Notes: generated by a model from the letters alone, not told the origin. Shown: positions 28,138-41,133, numbered from the stretch's first letter. The stretch: DNA of 64,000 nucleotides from Nannocystis pusilla (GCF_026626665.1 NZ_JAPNKE010000002.1:7603168-7667167), one strand, 5' to 3'. Numbers and translations: made by a program.

Positions 28138-28371
28138 GGTGATTGCGACGCCCGGAGCTCGCGCAGCCGCAGGCCGCGAGCTCGCCGGCGGCAGGCCCGC
28201 GCTGGCGAAGCAGGGCCGTCCTCCCCGTGCAGGGGCGAACGCGTGACGCCCCGCACCACCGACGCTCGAGGCGCCCGTCGGCCCCGGGACGAGGTCCTTC
28301 GACAGCCGCCGGCCGGGCGCCTGCTCGGCCGTCCGTAGAGATCGCGCCCCGCGCTCGTGCAGCTTCGCGGC

Positions 28372-28683
28372 ATGCATCGTCGCGCGCCGCTGCTCGCCTG
28401 TTCGCTCGTGCTCGCCGCCTTCACGGCGCCCCTCGCGGACCGGGACGCGCCCTGCGACCTCGCGGCCAGCATCGGCACGGAGGTCACCTGCGGCCTGTCG
28501 CAGGAGTGCCCGGGCGAACCGGTCCAGAGCATCTCCTGCGACGGCGACACCTGCACCTGCTGGACCGGCGAGGAGTTCGAGCGCGAGTGCGCCGGCAACG
28601 GCGTGTGCGGCGAGTTCGAGGCGGTGCAGCAGCTCGAGCAGCTCGCCGAGGCGTGCTGCGGGTTCGTCTTTTACGACGCGTGA
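28372..28683 (+). CDS. Small secreted cysteine-rich protein
   Basis: 103 residues from ATG 28372 (MHRRAPLLACSLVLAAFTAP is a signal peptide). The mature part has nine or ten cysteines: DAPCDLAASIG, VTCGLSQECPG, ISCDGDTCTCWTG, ECAGNGVCGEF and EACCGFVF. That points to a compact disulphide-bonded fold. No family is recognised. It stands alone on the plus strand; the stop is at 28683. Confidence 0.65.
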   Translation: MHRRAPLLACSLVLAAFTAPLADRDAPCDLAASIGTEVTCGLSQECPGEPVQSISCDGDTCTCWTGEEFERECAGNGVCGEFEAVQQLEQLAEACCGFVFYDA

Positions 28684-28883
28684 CTCGCTCACGCCTGGGC
28701 GGCGAACATCCGCGGCATGAACTCGGCGCTGATACGGCCCTCGCCGCTCGATGCATATCCGCGAGAATGCAGGCGGTCGGACACCGGCAGATACGCGAAT
28801 CGCCGGAGAACCAACGCGGCGAGGGCCGCGGACATGTGCGTCCGCGGCCCTCGAGGTGCCATCATTCGCCCGCGGGGCGATCG

Positions 28884-29990
28884 TCACGGGCTGGTGGGCA
28901 CCTTGACCCCGAGCACGGCGCCGGAGCCCGTGTAGTTGCTGGTGTCGCAGGTCGGCAGCGCGTCCCAGCCGGGCAGGCTGATCACCGGGTCGACGTAATT
29001 GCGGTGCACGCCGGTGGTCGGGTCGCCGCCGCGGCAGCGCGCGCCCAGGGCCCCGTAGCCGGCCTCGAGCTCCCAGGTGGGGTCGGAGGTCCAGTCGAAC
29101 AGGTCGTTCAGCGGGTCCTGCATCGAGATGTGCTTGCCCGGGACGGTGCGCGGCTGGTCCTCGAACCAGGCCATCCACGCCCGCAGCATCGCCGTGCGCT
29201 GGCTGACCTGCAGGCCGCGGTACGCGGTCGGGTCGTAGAACGCGTTGAGCTGGAACTGCCCCTTCGACACCGCGCCGTTGATGCAGCCGTTGATGAAGAT
29301 GCCCGGCGTGTCGGCGATGTACGGCCCGGTCTTCCCGCTCGCGAACACCGACACGTTCGGGCTGAGCACCGAGCTGAACTTGTAGTCGGCGCCGAGCGCC
29401 CCGCCCTCGTCCTCGTTCGGGCAGATGTGGTGGTAACCCTCCACCTTCTCGCTCTCGGGGTAGCTCTCCGGGTCCTTCGGCTTCACGTTGGTCACGAACT
29501 CGTAGCGGCAGATCGTCATCGTCGGGTCGTACGCGCCCGGCGAGCACCAGGCGTCGGCGATCTTCAGCTCCGCGGGGATGGTCGGGTCGCCGCCGAGCGG
29601 GTCGATGTAGATGTAGAACGTCGCGCCCTTGACCGCCGTCCCGCCGAACCACCCGAGCGTGCCGAGCTTGAGCTTCAGCTCGCCGTCGGCCTCGACGTCA
29701 ATCTCGGTGATGCTCACCGGCGACCCGAGGTGCTGGAGCGTGCCGCCCTCGATCCGCACGTCCGCCGTGTCGTTGGCCGCCGGCTCGAGCCGCGTCTCCG
29801 AGAGGTTCGACAGCGGGTGATCGCCGATCAGCGAGGTGTTGTTGAGCGGCCCACCGGTGCAGTCCGAGGTCGGACAGCGCAGCGCGACGTCGTCGCCGTC
29901 ACCGAAGCCGACGGAGAGCTCGTCGTCGCAGCCGACGGCGAAGGAGAGGGTGGAAGCGAGGAGAATGACGGTGGTGGTCGAATTGCGCAT
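28884..29990 (-). CDS. Exported lipoprotein of unknown function
   Basis: 368 residues from ATG 29990. The signal peptide MRNSTTTVILLASTLSFAVGC ends in lipobox Cys21. A short acidic stretch is followed by a Cys-containing domain with many strands and W-rich loops (ADAWCSPGAYDPTMTICRYE, GYHHICPNEDEGG, FINGCINGAVSKGQFQLNAF). It loosely resembles the ADYC-type myxobacterial lipoproteins, but the naming motif is not seen, so no family is claimed. It is divergent from the Ser/Thr kinase gene at 30,169, and a 14-bp palindrome lies between them. Confidence 0.75.
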   Translation of the reverse strand: MRNSTTTVILLASTLSFAVGCDDELSVGFGDGDDVALRCPTSDCTGGPLNNTSLIGDHPLSNLSETRLEPAANDTADVRIEGGTLQHLGSPVSITEIDVEADGELKLKLGTLGWFGGTAVKGATFYIYIDPLGGDPTIPAELKIADAWCSPGAYDPTMTICRYEFVTNVKPKDPESYPESEKVEGYHHICPNEDEGGALGADYKFSSVLSPNVSVFASGKTGPYIADTPGIFINGCINGAVSKGQFQLNAFYDPTAYRGLQVSQRTAMLRAWMAWFEDQPRTVPGKHISMQDPLNDLFDWTSDPTWELEAGYGALGARCRGGDPTTGVHRNYVDPVISLPGWDALPTCDTSNYTGSGAVLGVKVPTSP

Positions 29991-30111
29991 CGTAGTGCCC
30001 GAACTACGCACGGCAGGTGACCGTCCCCCGCCGAACAATTTCCTGCCGCCGCGAATTCTCGAGCATGAAGACCGGGCTCCCGCGCATGGCGCGGTCTCGC
30101 ACATGTGACCT

Positions 30112-30125
30112 GTAGCGCGCGCTAC
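30112..30125. promoter_or_regulatory. Perfect 14-bp palindrome GTAGCGCGCGCTAC between divergent genes
   Basis: It lies 44 bases before the kinase start and 122 bases before the lipoprotein start. Position and symmetry suit an operator; no regulator can be named. Confidence 0.4.
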
Positions 30126-30168
30126 GTGTCCGCAGATCGGCAGAATTGATCTCGAGTTCGGAGACACT

Positions 30169-33254
<3,086 letters not shown>

Positions 33255-33279
33255 CGGTCGGCGCGTATCCTCCCGCCGC

Positions 33280-34370
33280 ATGTCGATCCCGACCCTCGCG
33301 TCCTACTCCCTCCTCGGCCGCAGCGGCCTGCGCGTCAGCCCGCTGTGCCTCGGCACCATGACCTTCGGCACCGAGTGGGGCTTCGGCTCGCCGCGCGACA
33401 CCGTGTTCGAGCTGCTCGCCCGCTACCTCGACGCCGGCGGCAACTTCATCGACACCGCCGACGGCTACACCGGCGGCACCAGCGAGAAGCTCATCGGCGA
33501 GTACCTCAAGGACAGCGGGCGCCGCGAGCAGGTCGTGCTCGCCACCAAGTTCTCCTTCAGCGTCCAGCCCGGCGACCCCAACGCCGGCGGCAACTCGCGC
33601 AAGCACATCCGCCGGGCCCTCGACGCCTCGCTGCGGCGCCTGCAGACCGACTACGTCGACCTCTACTGGCTGCACGCGTGGGACGGCCTCACCCCGGTCG
33701 AGGAGGTCATGTCGACCCTCGACGACCTCGTGCGCGCCGGCAAGGTCCGCTACATCGGCCTGTCCGACGTGCCCGCGTGGTACCTGCGCGCGCCCAGACG
33801 ATCGCCGAGCTCCGCGGCAGCGAGCGACTCGCCGGCCTGCAGCTCGAGTACTCGCTGGTCGAACGCAACATCGAGCGCGAGCACATCCCCGCCGCGCTGG
33901 CTCTCGGCCTCGGCCTGTGCCCGTGGAGCCCGCTCGGCAGCGGCATGCTGACCGGCAAGTACGGCCGCGCCGGCGTCCGCGCCGAGGGCGAGGGCCGCCT
34001 GGTGATGATGCAGAGCAGCGGCAACCCGGCCTTCGAGAAGCTGGTCTCCGAGCGCAACTGGCAGATCGTCGACGTCCTCGTCGAGGTCGCGCGCGAGCTC
34101 GGGCGCTCGCCGGCCCAGGTCGCGCTCAACTGGGTCACCACCCGCCCGGGCGTCACCTCGACGATCATCGGCGCCACCAAGCCCGCGCAGCTCCAGGACA
34201 ACCTCAATTCGCTCGAGTTCACGATCCCCGCCGAACTCGCCGCGCGGCTCGAGGCCGCCAGCCGCCCCGAGACCGTCCACCCCTATCACTTCTTCTCGCC
34301 CGGCATGCGCGGCATGCTCACCGGCGGCACCGCGGTGCAGTCCGCCCCGGCCTGGTACTGGCCGCGCTGA
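33280..34370 (+). CDS. Aldo/keto reductase (frameshifted near 33,795)
   Basis: From ATG 33280, 25 bases after the kinase stop. The AKR pattern is clear: GLRVSPLCLGTMTFG, the catalytic Asp/Tyr region NFIDTADGYTGGTSEKLIGE, Lys in LATKFSF, and YVDLYWLHAWD. Near 33,795 one base is missing in GCGCGCGCCC; the continuation AQTIAELRGSERLAGLQLEY and PWSPLGSGMLTGKYGR, then STIIGATKPAQLQDNL, completes a protein of about 363 residues with the NADPH-binding end. It reduces aldehydes or ketones; the substrate is not known. It converges with the sterol reductase gene, so a link to sterol metabolism is possible but unproven. Confidence 0.9.
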
Positions 34371-34416
34371 CCCGCATCGCGGGCGCGCGTCCCGTCGCGG
34401 ACGCGCGCCCCGCGAT

Positions 34417-35687
34417 TCAGTACACGAACGGCACGATGCGGTACGGCACCTTCTCGCAGTAGCGGTCCCAGTCGGCGCCGTACTTGCGCTGGCACATCGC
34501 GTGGTCGCGGCGCTCGCGGTTGAGCAGCAGCGGCGCGAAGTAGATGAAGTAGAAGTACGGCACGACGCTGCCGACCCCGCACGCGAGGCACCACGCGAGC
34601 GCCATGGTGAGGTCGCCGAGGTAGTTGGCGTGACGCGCGAGGCCCCACCAGCCGGACAGCAGCAGCTTGGTGCCGCGGGCGGTGTCCATGGCGACGGGGA
34701 CCTCGCCCCAGATCGGGCGCCGGGGATCGCTGCGGAACCGGGTCTTCTGCAGGTTCGAGCTGCGGAACACGTAGTAGCCGGCGAAGTTCATGACGATGAT
34801 CGCCGCCGCCGCGAGGGTCGGCAGCTCGGGCCGGACCGCGAGCACGTACTGCTGCTGCAGCGTGAAGTTGAACGGCATCCACGCCAGGAACGCGAACCAC
34901 AGCATGAAGCCGAGGTTCTCCTCGATGATGTCGATGGTCGACAGCAGCGCCACCTCGAACACGAAGAACTCGAAGATGTAGAACAGCTGGCACAGGCTGA
35001 CGACCAGCATCGCCGTCGACAGCTCGCCGTGCTGCTGCAGCTCGGCCGCCGGCATCAGGATGGCGAAGGCGCCCCACGTGCCCATGCCGATGCGCGACTC
35101 GAAGAAGAACTTGAGGTCGTGGCGACCGATCCGCGGGTTCTGGATCGCGCCCATGTAGAAGTCGTAGACCGGGTTGCCGGTGCTGCGCTCGAGGTGCGCC
35201 CGGCGACGGCCGGCGACGTACGTCGACGCCGCGGCGCCGATCGCGAACGCGACCGAGATCGTCAGCAGCGGCCCGAGCTGCCCCAGCACGGCGACGGGAG
35301 ACACCACGTCGGCGGCGATGCCCGCCACCAGCAGCCCCACGGTCAAGCCGAACGCGACCAGCCCGTTGAGCCGGTACTCGGCCCGCTCGCCGGTTTCGGT
35401 CAGCCGCCCGTGCACCACCCGCCCCGGCACGACCACGTACAGCAGCGCCTGCAGCCCGAGCCAGCCGGCGAACATCGCCGCGGCCTCCCACGTCGGCGCC
35501 GGGACCATCGCCCCCAGCTCCGCGAGCGAGCGCGGCAACCACAGCGAGCCGCCGTGCTGCGCCACCGCCGACCACAGGTAGAACGTGACCGTCGGCATGA
35601 CGATCGTCAGCAGCAGCGCCCCCAGGGGCCGCCGAACTGGTCGGGTCGGGTCTTGTCGTGCGCGGGCTCCGAATGGCCGGTCGTCAT
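34417..35687 (-). CDS. ERG4/ERG24-family sterol reductase (probable C-14 sterol reductase)
   Basis: About 423 residues with 8–9 membrane helices. The C-terminal half has the family signatures: LLLSGWWGLARHANYLGDLT (with the H-x-N-Y-x-G-D core), YFYFIYFAPLLLNRERRD, and KYGADWDRYCEKVPYRIVPF. These enzymes use NADPH to reduce a sterol double bond (C-14, C-24(28) or C-7 in different members). Sterol synthesis is established for Nannocystis-type myxobacteria, so a native role is likely. The start is taken at ATG 35687 (MTTGHSEPAHDKTRPDQFGG). One missing C in a CCCC run near 35,625 then moves the frame into LGALLLTIVMPTVTFYLWSA. Exact bond specificity cannot be read. Confidence 0.88.
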
Positions 35688-36146
35688 CGGCACGGACGAT
35701 AGTGGCCGGCGCCGCGAATCTCCAGCCGGCCGGACCCGACGCGAGGCCATGCCCGCCGACGTCGCGCCTCACCCTCGCGACCCGCGCGACGCGTCCGGGC
35801 GCGCGGGCCCTCGTCCGCGCCCTGTTCGACCGCGCCGCCGCTCATGGTGATCCCGAGCACGACGCACGCGCCGGGTAGATCTCCCGGCCCCGTGCCGCGG
35901 TCCCCGCGATTCGCGCGACCGCGGCTCCGGCACGAGCCGCAGCCACCTGCGCTTCGCCTCGACAGGACCACCGCGAGATCCCGAGCGCGACCAACACCCG
36001 CGACGGCCCCGCGCAGACCGCCTGCCACGCCGCCGCGACGACGAACTTGCGCAGCCCCCCGGACCCCGCTCCGTCCCGCCGCCGCGCCGGCGCCGTCGTG
36101 CGGCGCCGATCACCGCCCGACGCCCCGTCGCGGCCTGTCACTTCCA
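35688..36146. other. Spacer between sterol reductase and NudC genes
   Basis: About 460 bases with no supported gene. The sterol reductase promoter should lie at its left end. At the right end ATGTCCT (36149–36155) and AGGACAT (36172–36178) form an inverted repeat around the NudC stop codon. Confidence 0.5.
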
Positions 36147-37164
36147 TCATGTCCTCTCAACCAGGGCCGAAAGGACATGTTTCATCCGCCATTCTCGGAC
36201 GGACACCTCAGAATTGCCCGCTCGGCGCAGCTCGGAGAGCTCGAGCCCGGCCGTCTCGCGCAGCCAGTGCTCGATCAGGCGGAACGACACCGACAGCGGC
36301 GGCGGGAGCATCAGCGACCCGTCGGCCAGCGAGCGCACGATCTCGTCGGCCGTGAACCACCGGGCGGCCTCGAGCTCCGGGCCCACGCGCAGCTCCGGGC
36401 CCTGCGCCTCGGCGGTGAAGCCGAGCATCAGCGACGCCGGGAACGGCCACGGCTGTGACGAGTGGTAGTCGCACTCGGCCACCACCACCCCGCTCTTCGA
36501 ACACCTCGCGGCGGACCGCGTCCTCGAGCGTCTCGCCGGGCTCGACGAACCCTGCCAGCGTCGAATAGCGGTTCGGCGGCCAGCTCGCCTGGCGCCCGAG
36601 CAGGCACGCGTCCCGCCAGCCGACGATGACGATGATCGCCGGGTCGGTGCGCGGGAAGTGGACCACGCCGCAGGCCGGGTTGGTGCAGCGGGCCTTGTGC
36701 CCGGCCGCCACGAAGATCGTCGGCGACCCGCACGCGCCGCAGAAGCGGGCCCTGGACTGCCAGTGGAGCAGGCCGCGGGCGTACGCGAACAGCCCCGCGT
36801 CGAAGGCCGGCAGCGCCAGCCCGGCCGCGCGCAGGTCCATCCATTGTCCGCCGAGCGCGCTCGCCAGCGGCTCCTCCTCGTCGCTCGCGTGGGCGACCGC
36901 GAAGTGGGCCACCTCGTCGGCCTCGCCGAGGTACCACACCGGCGCCGCGCCCAGCCACGCCGCCCGCTCCGCCTCCGCGAGCTGTCGCAGCCCGCGGCGC
37001 GCCGCGTCGACCAGCGCCTTGCCGTCGGGCCGCACCACGGTGAACCGCGTCGTCGCGGCGCTCCTGCGCGTCTCGATGAATTCCTGTTCGTCGCGGCGCT
37101 CGCTCGCGCGGTCGAGCGCCAGCCCGGCGAACACGTTGTTGCGACTGCGGGCGCTGGTCGGCAC
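36147..37164 (-). CDS. nudC: NAD+ diphosphatase / NAD-cap hydrolase NudC (frameshifted near 36,490)
   Basis: GTG 37164 is preferred for the AGGAGAGG site upstream. The NudC architecture is complete: an N-terminal domain, a zinc ribbon CGACGSPTIFVAAGHKARCT followed by NPACG, the TDPAIIVIVGW strand, and the Nudix box GFVEPGETLEDAVRREVFEE then RG. The NudC-specific downstream motif appears as SSQPWPFPASLMLGF. Just after the Nudix box the frame changes; restoring two G to the GGGG run gives EERGVVVAECDYH and a protein of about 339 residues. The enzyme splits NAD(H) to NMN(H) and AMP and can remove NAD caps from RNA. It stands alone, divergent from a GST gene. Confidence 0.9.
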
Positions 37165-37533
37165 GGTCAACCTCTCCTGCGCGCGCAGCCGCGAGCGCGC
37201 GCGGTACATGGGACGCGGATGCATGGGCGGCGGGCAGCATGCCGCGTCCGTCCGCGCCGCGCCAGCAGCCCCGCCCTCGAACCCCCGCGACGCCCGATTC
37301 AGGCCCGATCGGCCCATGGGCCGCGCCCGCGGCGACCCCGCCGGTGAGCCCGCGCCATTGTCATGACATGTCCCATCGGCCATCCCCACATTCACCGCTC
37401 CGCACCCGCGAATCCGCATCGCGCACGGCACGCAGGGCGCCCGCATCCGCGGGAGGTGTCGCCGACAAACCCCTGAACAAAAGACTAGCATCGGCGCGCG
37501 ATAACGCGTACAAGGGGCGCGGAGACACCCCAC
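37165..37533. other. Divergent spacer between NudC and GST genes
   Basis: About 370 bases without a supported gene. It holds a palindrome-family copy (GACATGTCCCATCGGCCATC, about 37,364–37,383). The 60 bases before the GST start are less GC-rich and are the likely promoter. Confidence 0.5.
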
Positions 37534-38169
37534 ATGTCGATCACGTTCTACTACAACCCCATGTCCTCGGCCTCTCGCGTCCAGCTCACCCTCGCGGAGC
37601 TCGACATCCCCCACGAGAAGGTGTTCGTCGACCTGAAGGCCCAGGATCAGCGCAAGCCGGAGTTCCTCGCGCTCAACCCCAACGGCAAGATCCCGACGAT
37701 CGTCATCGACGGCCAGCCGATGTTCGAGTCGATCGCCATCCAGATCTACCTGGGCGAGCGCTTCGGCGTCGAGCGCGGCCTGTGGCCGGCCCTCGGCTCG
37801 CGCGAGCACATGCAGGCGCTCACCTGGCTGTGCTGGGCCCAGGTCTCGCTCGGCACCCCGCTGTTCACCTACATGCACAACACCAGCGAGTGGGCGCCCC
37901 CCGAGGCGCGCAACGCCAAGCAGGCCGAGACCTCTCTGGTCGAGCTGCACAAGGCGCTCGCGGTCCTCGACGCCCGCATCGGCGAGGTCGGCAACATCGT
38001 CCACGACAAGTGGACCCTCGTCGATTCCGACGTGTGGAGCGTGCTCGGCTGGGGCCTGCAGATGGCCAAGGTCGACCCCTCCAAGTACACGCACCTGAGC
38101 GCCTGGCTCGAGCGCGGCGCCAAGCGCCCCGCCGGCTGCGCGCAGATGGCCGCCGAGCAGTCCCACTGA
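37534..38169 (+). CDS. Glutathione S-transferase family protein
   Basis: 211 residues. The N-terminal thioredoxin-like domain (1–80) reads ITFYYNPMSSASRVQLTLAE with Ser in the usual catalytic place (about Ser11–Ser13), then LNPNGKIPTIVIDG with the cis-Pro and FESIAIQIYLGERFG with the Glu-Ser glutathione-binding pair. The C-terminal domain is all-helical (LTWLCWAQVSLGTPLFTYMH). It conjugates or reduces electrophiles with glutathione, or acts as a peroxidase or isomerase. A monocistronic layout is likely. The 66-bp repeat array begins a few bases after the stop. Confidence 0.92.
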   Translation: MSITFYYNPMSSASRVQLTLAELDIPHEKVFVDLKAQDQRKPEFLALNPNGKIPTIVIDGQPMFESIAIQIYLGERFGVERGLWPALGSREHMQALTWLCWAQVSLGTPLFTYMHNTSEWAPPEARNAKQAETSLVELHKALAVLDARIGEVGNIVHDKWTLVDSDVWSVLGWGLQMAKVDPSKYTHLSAWLERGAKRPAGCAQMAAEQSH

Positions 38170-38174
38170 GCCCG

Positions 38175-38370
38175 TCGGTGCGAGTCGCAGGATCCTCGCG
38201 GGGACGACACCGCAAGCGTCCTGTGATTCGCACCCGCCGATCGGCGCGAATCGCATGACCTTCGCGGGGACGACACCGCAAGCGTCCTGTGATTCGCACC
38301 CGCCGATCGGCGCGAATCGCATGACCTTCGCGGGGACGACACCGCGAACCTCCGGCGATCCGCGCCCGGG
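38175..38370. repeat. Three-copy 66-bp repeat, each unit an imperfect hairpin
   Basis: The second unit (about 38,238–38,303) and the start of the third are identical for more than 60 bases; the first and the end of the third are diverged. Within a unit GCGAATCGCA near the start pairs with TGTGATTCGC near the end, so each copy can fold. The array lies between the convergent 3' ends of the GST and Cys-rich genes. Confidence 0.8.
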
Positions 38371-38419
38371 ATACGATGACCCGGGGACGCCGGCAGATCC
38401 GACGATTCGCCTCAGCCGC

Positions 38420-39271
38420 TCAGGACCGCCGGCGCCGCCACGCCAGCAGACCGAGGCCGAGCAGCGCCACGCTGCCCGCCGGCGAGCCGTTCGCGTCGCA
38501 CTGGCAGCCGATCTCGCCCTCCGCCTGGCAGGTGTTGCCCTCGCACGAGGCGCTGCCCTCCGCGTACACCTCGATTTCCAGGAGCGCCTTCAGGGCGTCG
38601 ACGCAGGCGTCGAGCTGATCGCCGACGTCGACGAATTGCCCGTCGCAGAACAGCGCGCCCTCCGGCCGCTGGCAGTGCAGCTTGCAGCCGCCCTCGAGGT
38701 CGGCCCGGCAGTTGGCGTAGCCGCCCGCCTGGCAGTCGATCTGGCAGTCGAGGTCGGCCTGCGCGTCGCACGAGCCGGTGCAGGCCGCCTGGCACTTGGC
38801 CTCGCAGTCGACCTCGGGCGGCGTGACCTTGCACTGCCCGTCGCAATCGGCCGAGCACGTCGCCTCGCACGAGCCCTTGCACTCGGCCATGTTCTCCGAA
38901 GCCGAGCAGTGGCCGTCGCAGTTGGCGCTGCAGTCGGCCTGGCACTCGAGCTGGCAGTTGAACTCGCCCGGATCGACCTCGCAGTCGGCCTGACAATCGG
39001 CCTCGCAGCTGCCGACGCACTCGACGCTGGCCTCCGCGTTGCACTCGCCCGCGCACTCGGCCCGCAGCTCGGCCGCGCAGGCGGCGGTCAGGCTCACCGG
39101 CTTGCACATGCCCTCGCACACGGGGCCGACGTAGATCTCGCACTCGGCCCCGCCTTGCACGAAGATCTCGCCGCACGGCGCCAGCGTCGACGCGGCCTGG
39201 ACCTCGGCGGCCAGCAGCAGCGGGGTCGCAAGAGCCAGGGTGTGGAGGAGGACGGAGAATGTGCGTCGCAT
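38420..39271 (-). CDS. Secreted cysteine-rich repeat protein with MYXO-CTERM-like sorting tail
   Basis: 283 residues from ATG 39271. The signal peptide MRRTFSVLLHTLALATPLLL ends near AEVQA. About residues 50–200 are an almost regular C-x3-C pattern with Ala, Glu, Gln and Asp between (CVGSCEADCQADCE, CSANCDGHCSAS, CSADCDGQC), about 40 cysteines in all. The end is GCQCDANGSPAGSVALLGLG then LLAWRRRRS, i.e. a short Cys motif, a hydrophobic helix and an Arg cluster, as in MYXO-CTERM surface anchors. A disulphide- or metal-linked surface fibre is plausible, but this is inference. The spacing is close to the pitch of a helix. Confidence 0.8.
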   Translation of the reverse strand: MRRTFSVLLHTLALATPLLLAAEVQAASTLAPCGEIFVQGGAECEIYVGPVCEGMCKPVSLTAACAAELRAECAGECNAEASVECVGSCEADCQADCEVDPGEFNCQLECQADCSANCDGHCSASENMAECKGSCEATCSADCDGQCKVTPPEVDCEAKCQAACTGSCDAQADLDCQIDCQAGGYANCRADLEGGCKLHCQRPEGALFCDGQFVDVGDQLDACVDALKALLEIEVYAEGSASCEGNTCQAEGEIGCQCDANGSPAGSVALLGLGLLAWRRRRS

Positions 39272-39611
39272 GATGAGACCTCGTGGGAAGCGTCGATGCA
39301 ATTGCACGCGATCGACGGCCGGGCCAGCGCCGAAGCGTGCGCTGAAGCTCCGCCGAGCGAGCCCAGCCGTGATGATGCCGTCCGTGCAACGGATGAACTC
39401 GAGTCTCTCGCGACACACCGGGCAGCGAGCGGGCGACGAACGAGCAGCCGAGGCCGCCCGAAGCTCCGCCGACCCCGCCCGGCGCAATTCGCGGCCCCGC
39501 CGATCTCCACGCGACGATTTCCGATCTCCCCGCTCGCGTCGACGTCCTCGCCCAGCGCCCGCCGATCGGCCACCCGATGATCCTTCTCTTCACCGCCATC
39601 GCGAGCTTGCC

Positions 39612-39872
39612 GCGTCCTGAGCGCGAGCTCGCTACGCGCCGCGCAATCGCAGGGGGTCGCCGCTGCGGCTCGCGTCCTGAGCGCGAGCTCGCCGCGCAGC
39701 GACGCGCCGCGCAATCGCAGTGCGTCGCCGCTGCGGCTCGCGTCCTGAGCGCGAGCTCGCGGCGCAGCGACGGACTGCGTAATCGCAGGGGTCGCCGCTG
39801 CGGCTCGCGTCCTGAGCGCGAGCTCGCGGCGCAGCGACGCGCCGCGCATTCGCAGGGGGTCGCCGCTGCGGA
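39612..39872. repeat. Tandem array, four copies of a 60–68-bp unit
   Basis: Units start at 39612, 39672, 39740 and 39807 with GCGTCCTGAGCGCGAGCTCG; lengths are 60, 68, 67 and about 66. Each holds the palindrome GCGAGCTCGC and ends with GTCGCCGCTGCGGCTC. The rest of the 39,272–40,287 spacer (1 kb, between divergent genes) shows no gene that I can support. Confidence 0.85.
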
Positions 39873-40287
39873 GTCACCCCGCTCGTTCGCCGCCTCGTCG
39901 TGTAGACACGGTGGCTCGTCGTGCTCGACCCGATCGCTCGCGGCACCACTTCCCGGATCGCTGTCGCTATTCCGGTGCGCCTCCGTGAATCACTCGAGTA
40001 CCCGCAGCGACATCCGGCGCCACGCGGGCACATCGCTCGATACACACGCACCTTGCGGGTCGAGTGATATGGATCGAGATCGCTGAAGCCCGGGCGCGCA
40101 CCGAGGAATGCGTCGAGCACCCGCGCGACCGCGAGCGACCGCGCCCAAACCCCGTGCCAGCCCTCATCGCCGGCCGTCGCGGGGTCGAGCGAGGGCGCGC
40201 ATCACCGCGGCCCCGCGCGGCCTCGTTCACGCTCTGCGCAGGCAGGTCGCTCACCTCGAGCGAAAAACGATCGGTAGCATCGGTGCA

Positions 40288-41054
40288 ATGGCCTTCTTCA
40301 CCCTCCTGGCGCTCGCGCTCTCCAGCGCTCCCCCGAAGCCGCGACCCCTGCCACCACCGACTCCGCGATCGCGACCTGGCAGCCGGCCGCCGAGCCGACC
40401 ACCGCCGAGTCACCTGTCTCTCAGGACAGCCCTCCAATGCCACCGCCGAGCCCGCTGCGCCGACCGCCGCAGCTCCTGCCTCCCCGAGCGCACCAGCTCG
40501 CCCCTGTCGAGGGCAAGCCGCCCGACACTCCGCCCGTGGTGCGGGCTGCCCCCGGCAACTGGGGCATGACCTTCATCTTCGGCGGCCTCGGTCCGCTGTC
40601 GGTCGCGGGCCACGGCGATCAGCCGCTGGCCGACGGCCTGATGTTCACCGAGATCGGCGTCCGTCGCGTCTTTAAACGCTTCGTCCTGCCGTTCTCGTTC
40701 GGCGCGGGCATCACTCATCGCACGCGCGAGGGCACCACTCGCCCCGAGATCTCCGCCGGCGTCAGCGGCTCGATCGCCGTGCTCAAGGGCTTTCGCGTGT
40801 GGCGGCGGATCGCCCCGTACACCGGCGCCTTCCTGCACGTCCATTACATCGACGCCCCCGGCCCCGACAACTGGCTCGTCAACCTCTCCGTCGGCCCGAT
40901 CCTCGGCATCGAGTACTACCTCGCCGATCGCGTCAGCCTCTACGGCCAGGGCGTGTTCGCCATCGGCCCCGACATCACCCGTCAATCGGTGCAGGTGGTC
41001 GCGCGAGCGATGATGGCCGCCGGCGGTCAGCTCGGCCTCACCTTCTACTTCTAA
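40288..41054 (+). CDS. Outer-membrane beta-barrel-like protein (frameshifted near 40,315)
   Basis: ATG 40288 begins a signal peptide (MAFFTLLALALSSAPP). One missing C in the run at about 40,329–40,333 shifts the frame; corrected, a Pro/Ala linker leads into the barrel-like part. This has alternating strands and ends in a typical Phe: NWGMTFIFGGLGPLSV, FVLPFSFGAGITHRT, NLSVGPILGIEYYLADRVSL and GGQLGLTFYF. The C-terminal aromatic is the usual signal for the BAM machine. About 255 residues give perhaps eight strands. A small porin or structural barrel is likely; no specific family is recognised. A palindrome starts one base after the stop. Confidence 0.7.
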
Positions 41055-41055
41055 A

Positions 41056-41077
41056 GACATGTCCCTTCGGACACGTC
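41056..41077. repeat. Palindrome at the 3' end of the beta-barrel gene
   Basis: GACATGTCC-CTTC-GGACACGTC, beginning two bases after the TAA at 41054. It is well placed as a terminator hairpin but has no T run. Confidence 0.7.
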
Positions 41078-41133
41078 ACCCGGCGCTCCGGCCGGTTTGC
41101 GGGCGCCGGTGCGGCGTGCCACGCTTGTGCCCC

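Noticed and set aside
36149..36178. Calling every palindrome a rho-independent terminator
   Set aside because: Most lack a T run and several lie inside genes, so only those with suitable position, and best the one at 4785 with TTTT, are called terminator-like.
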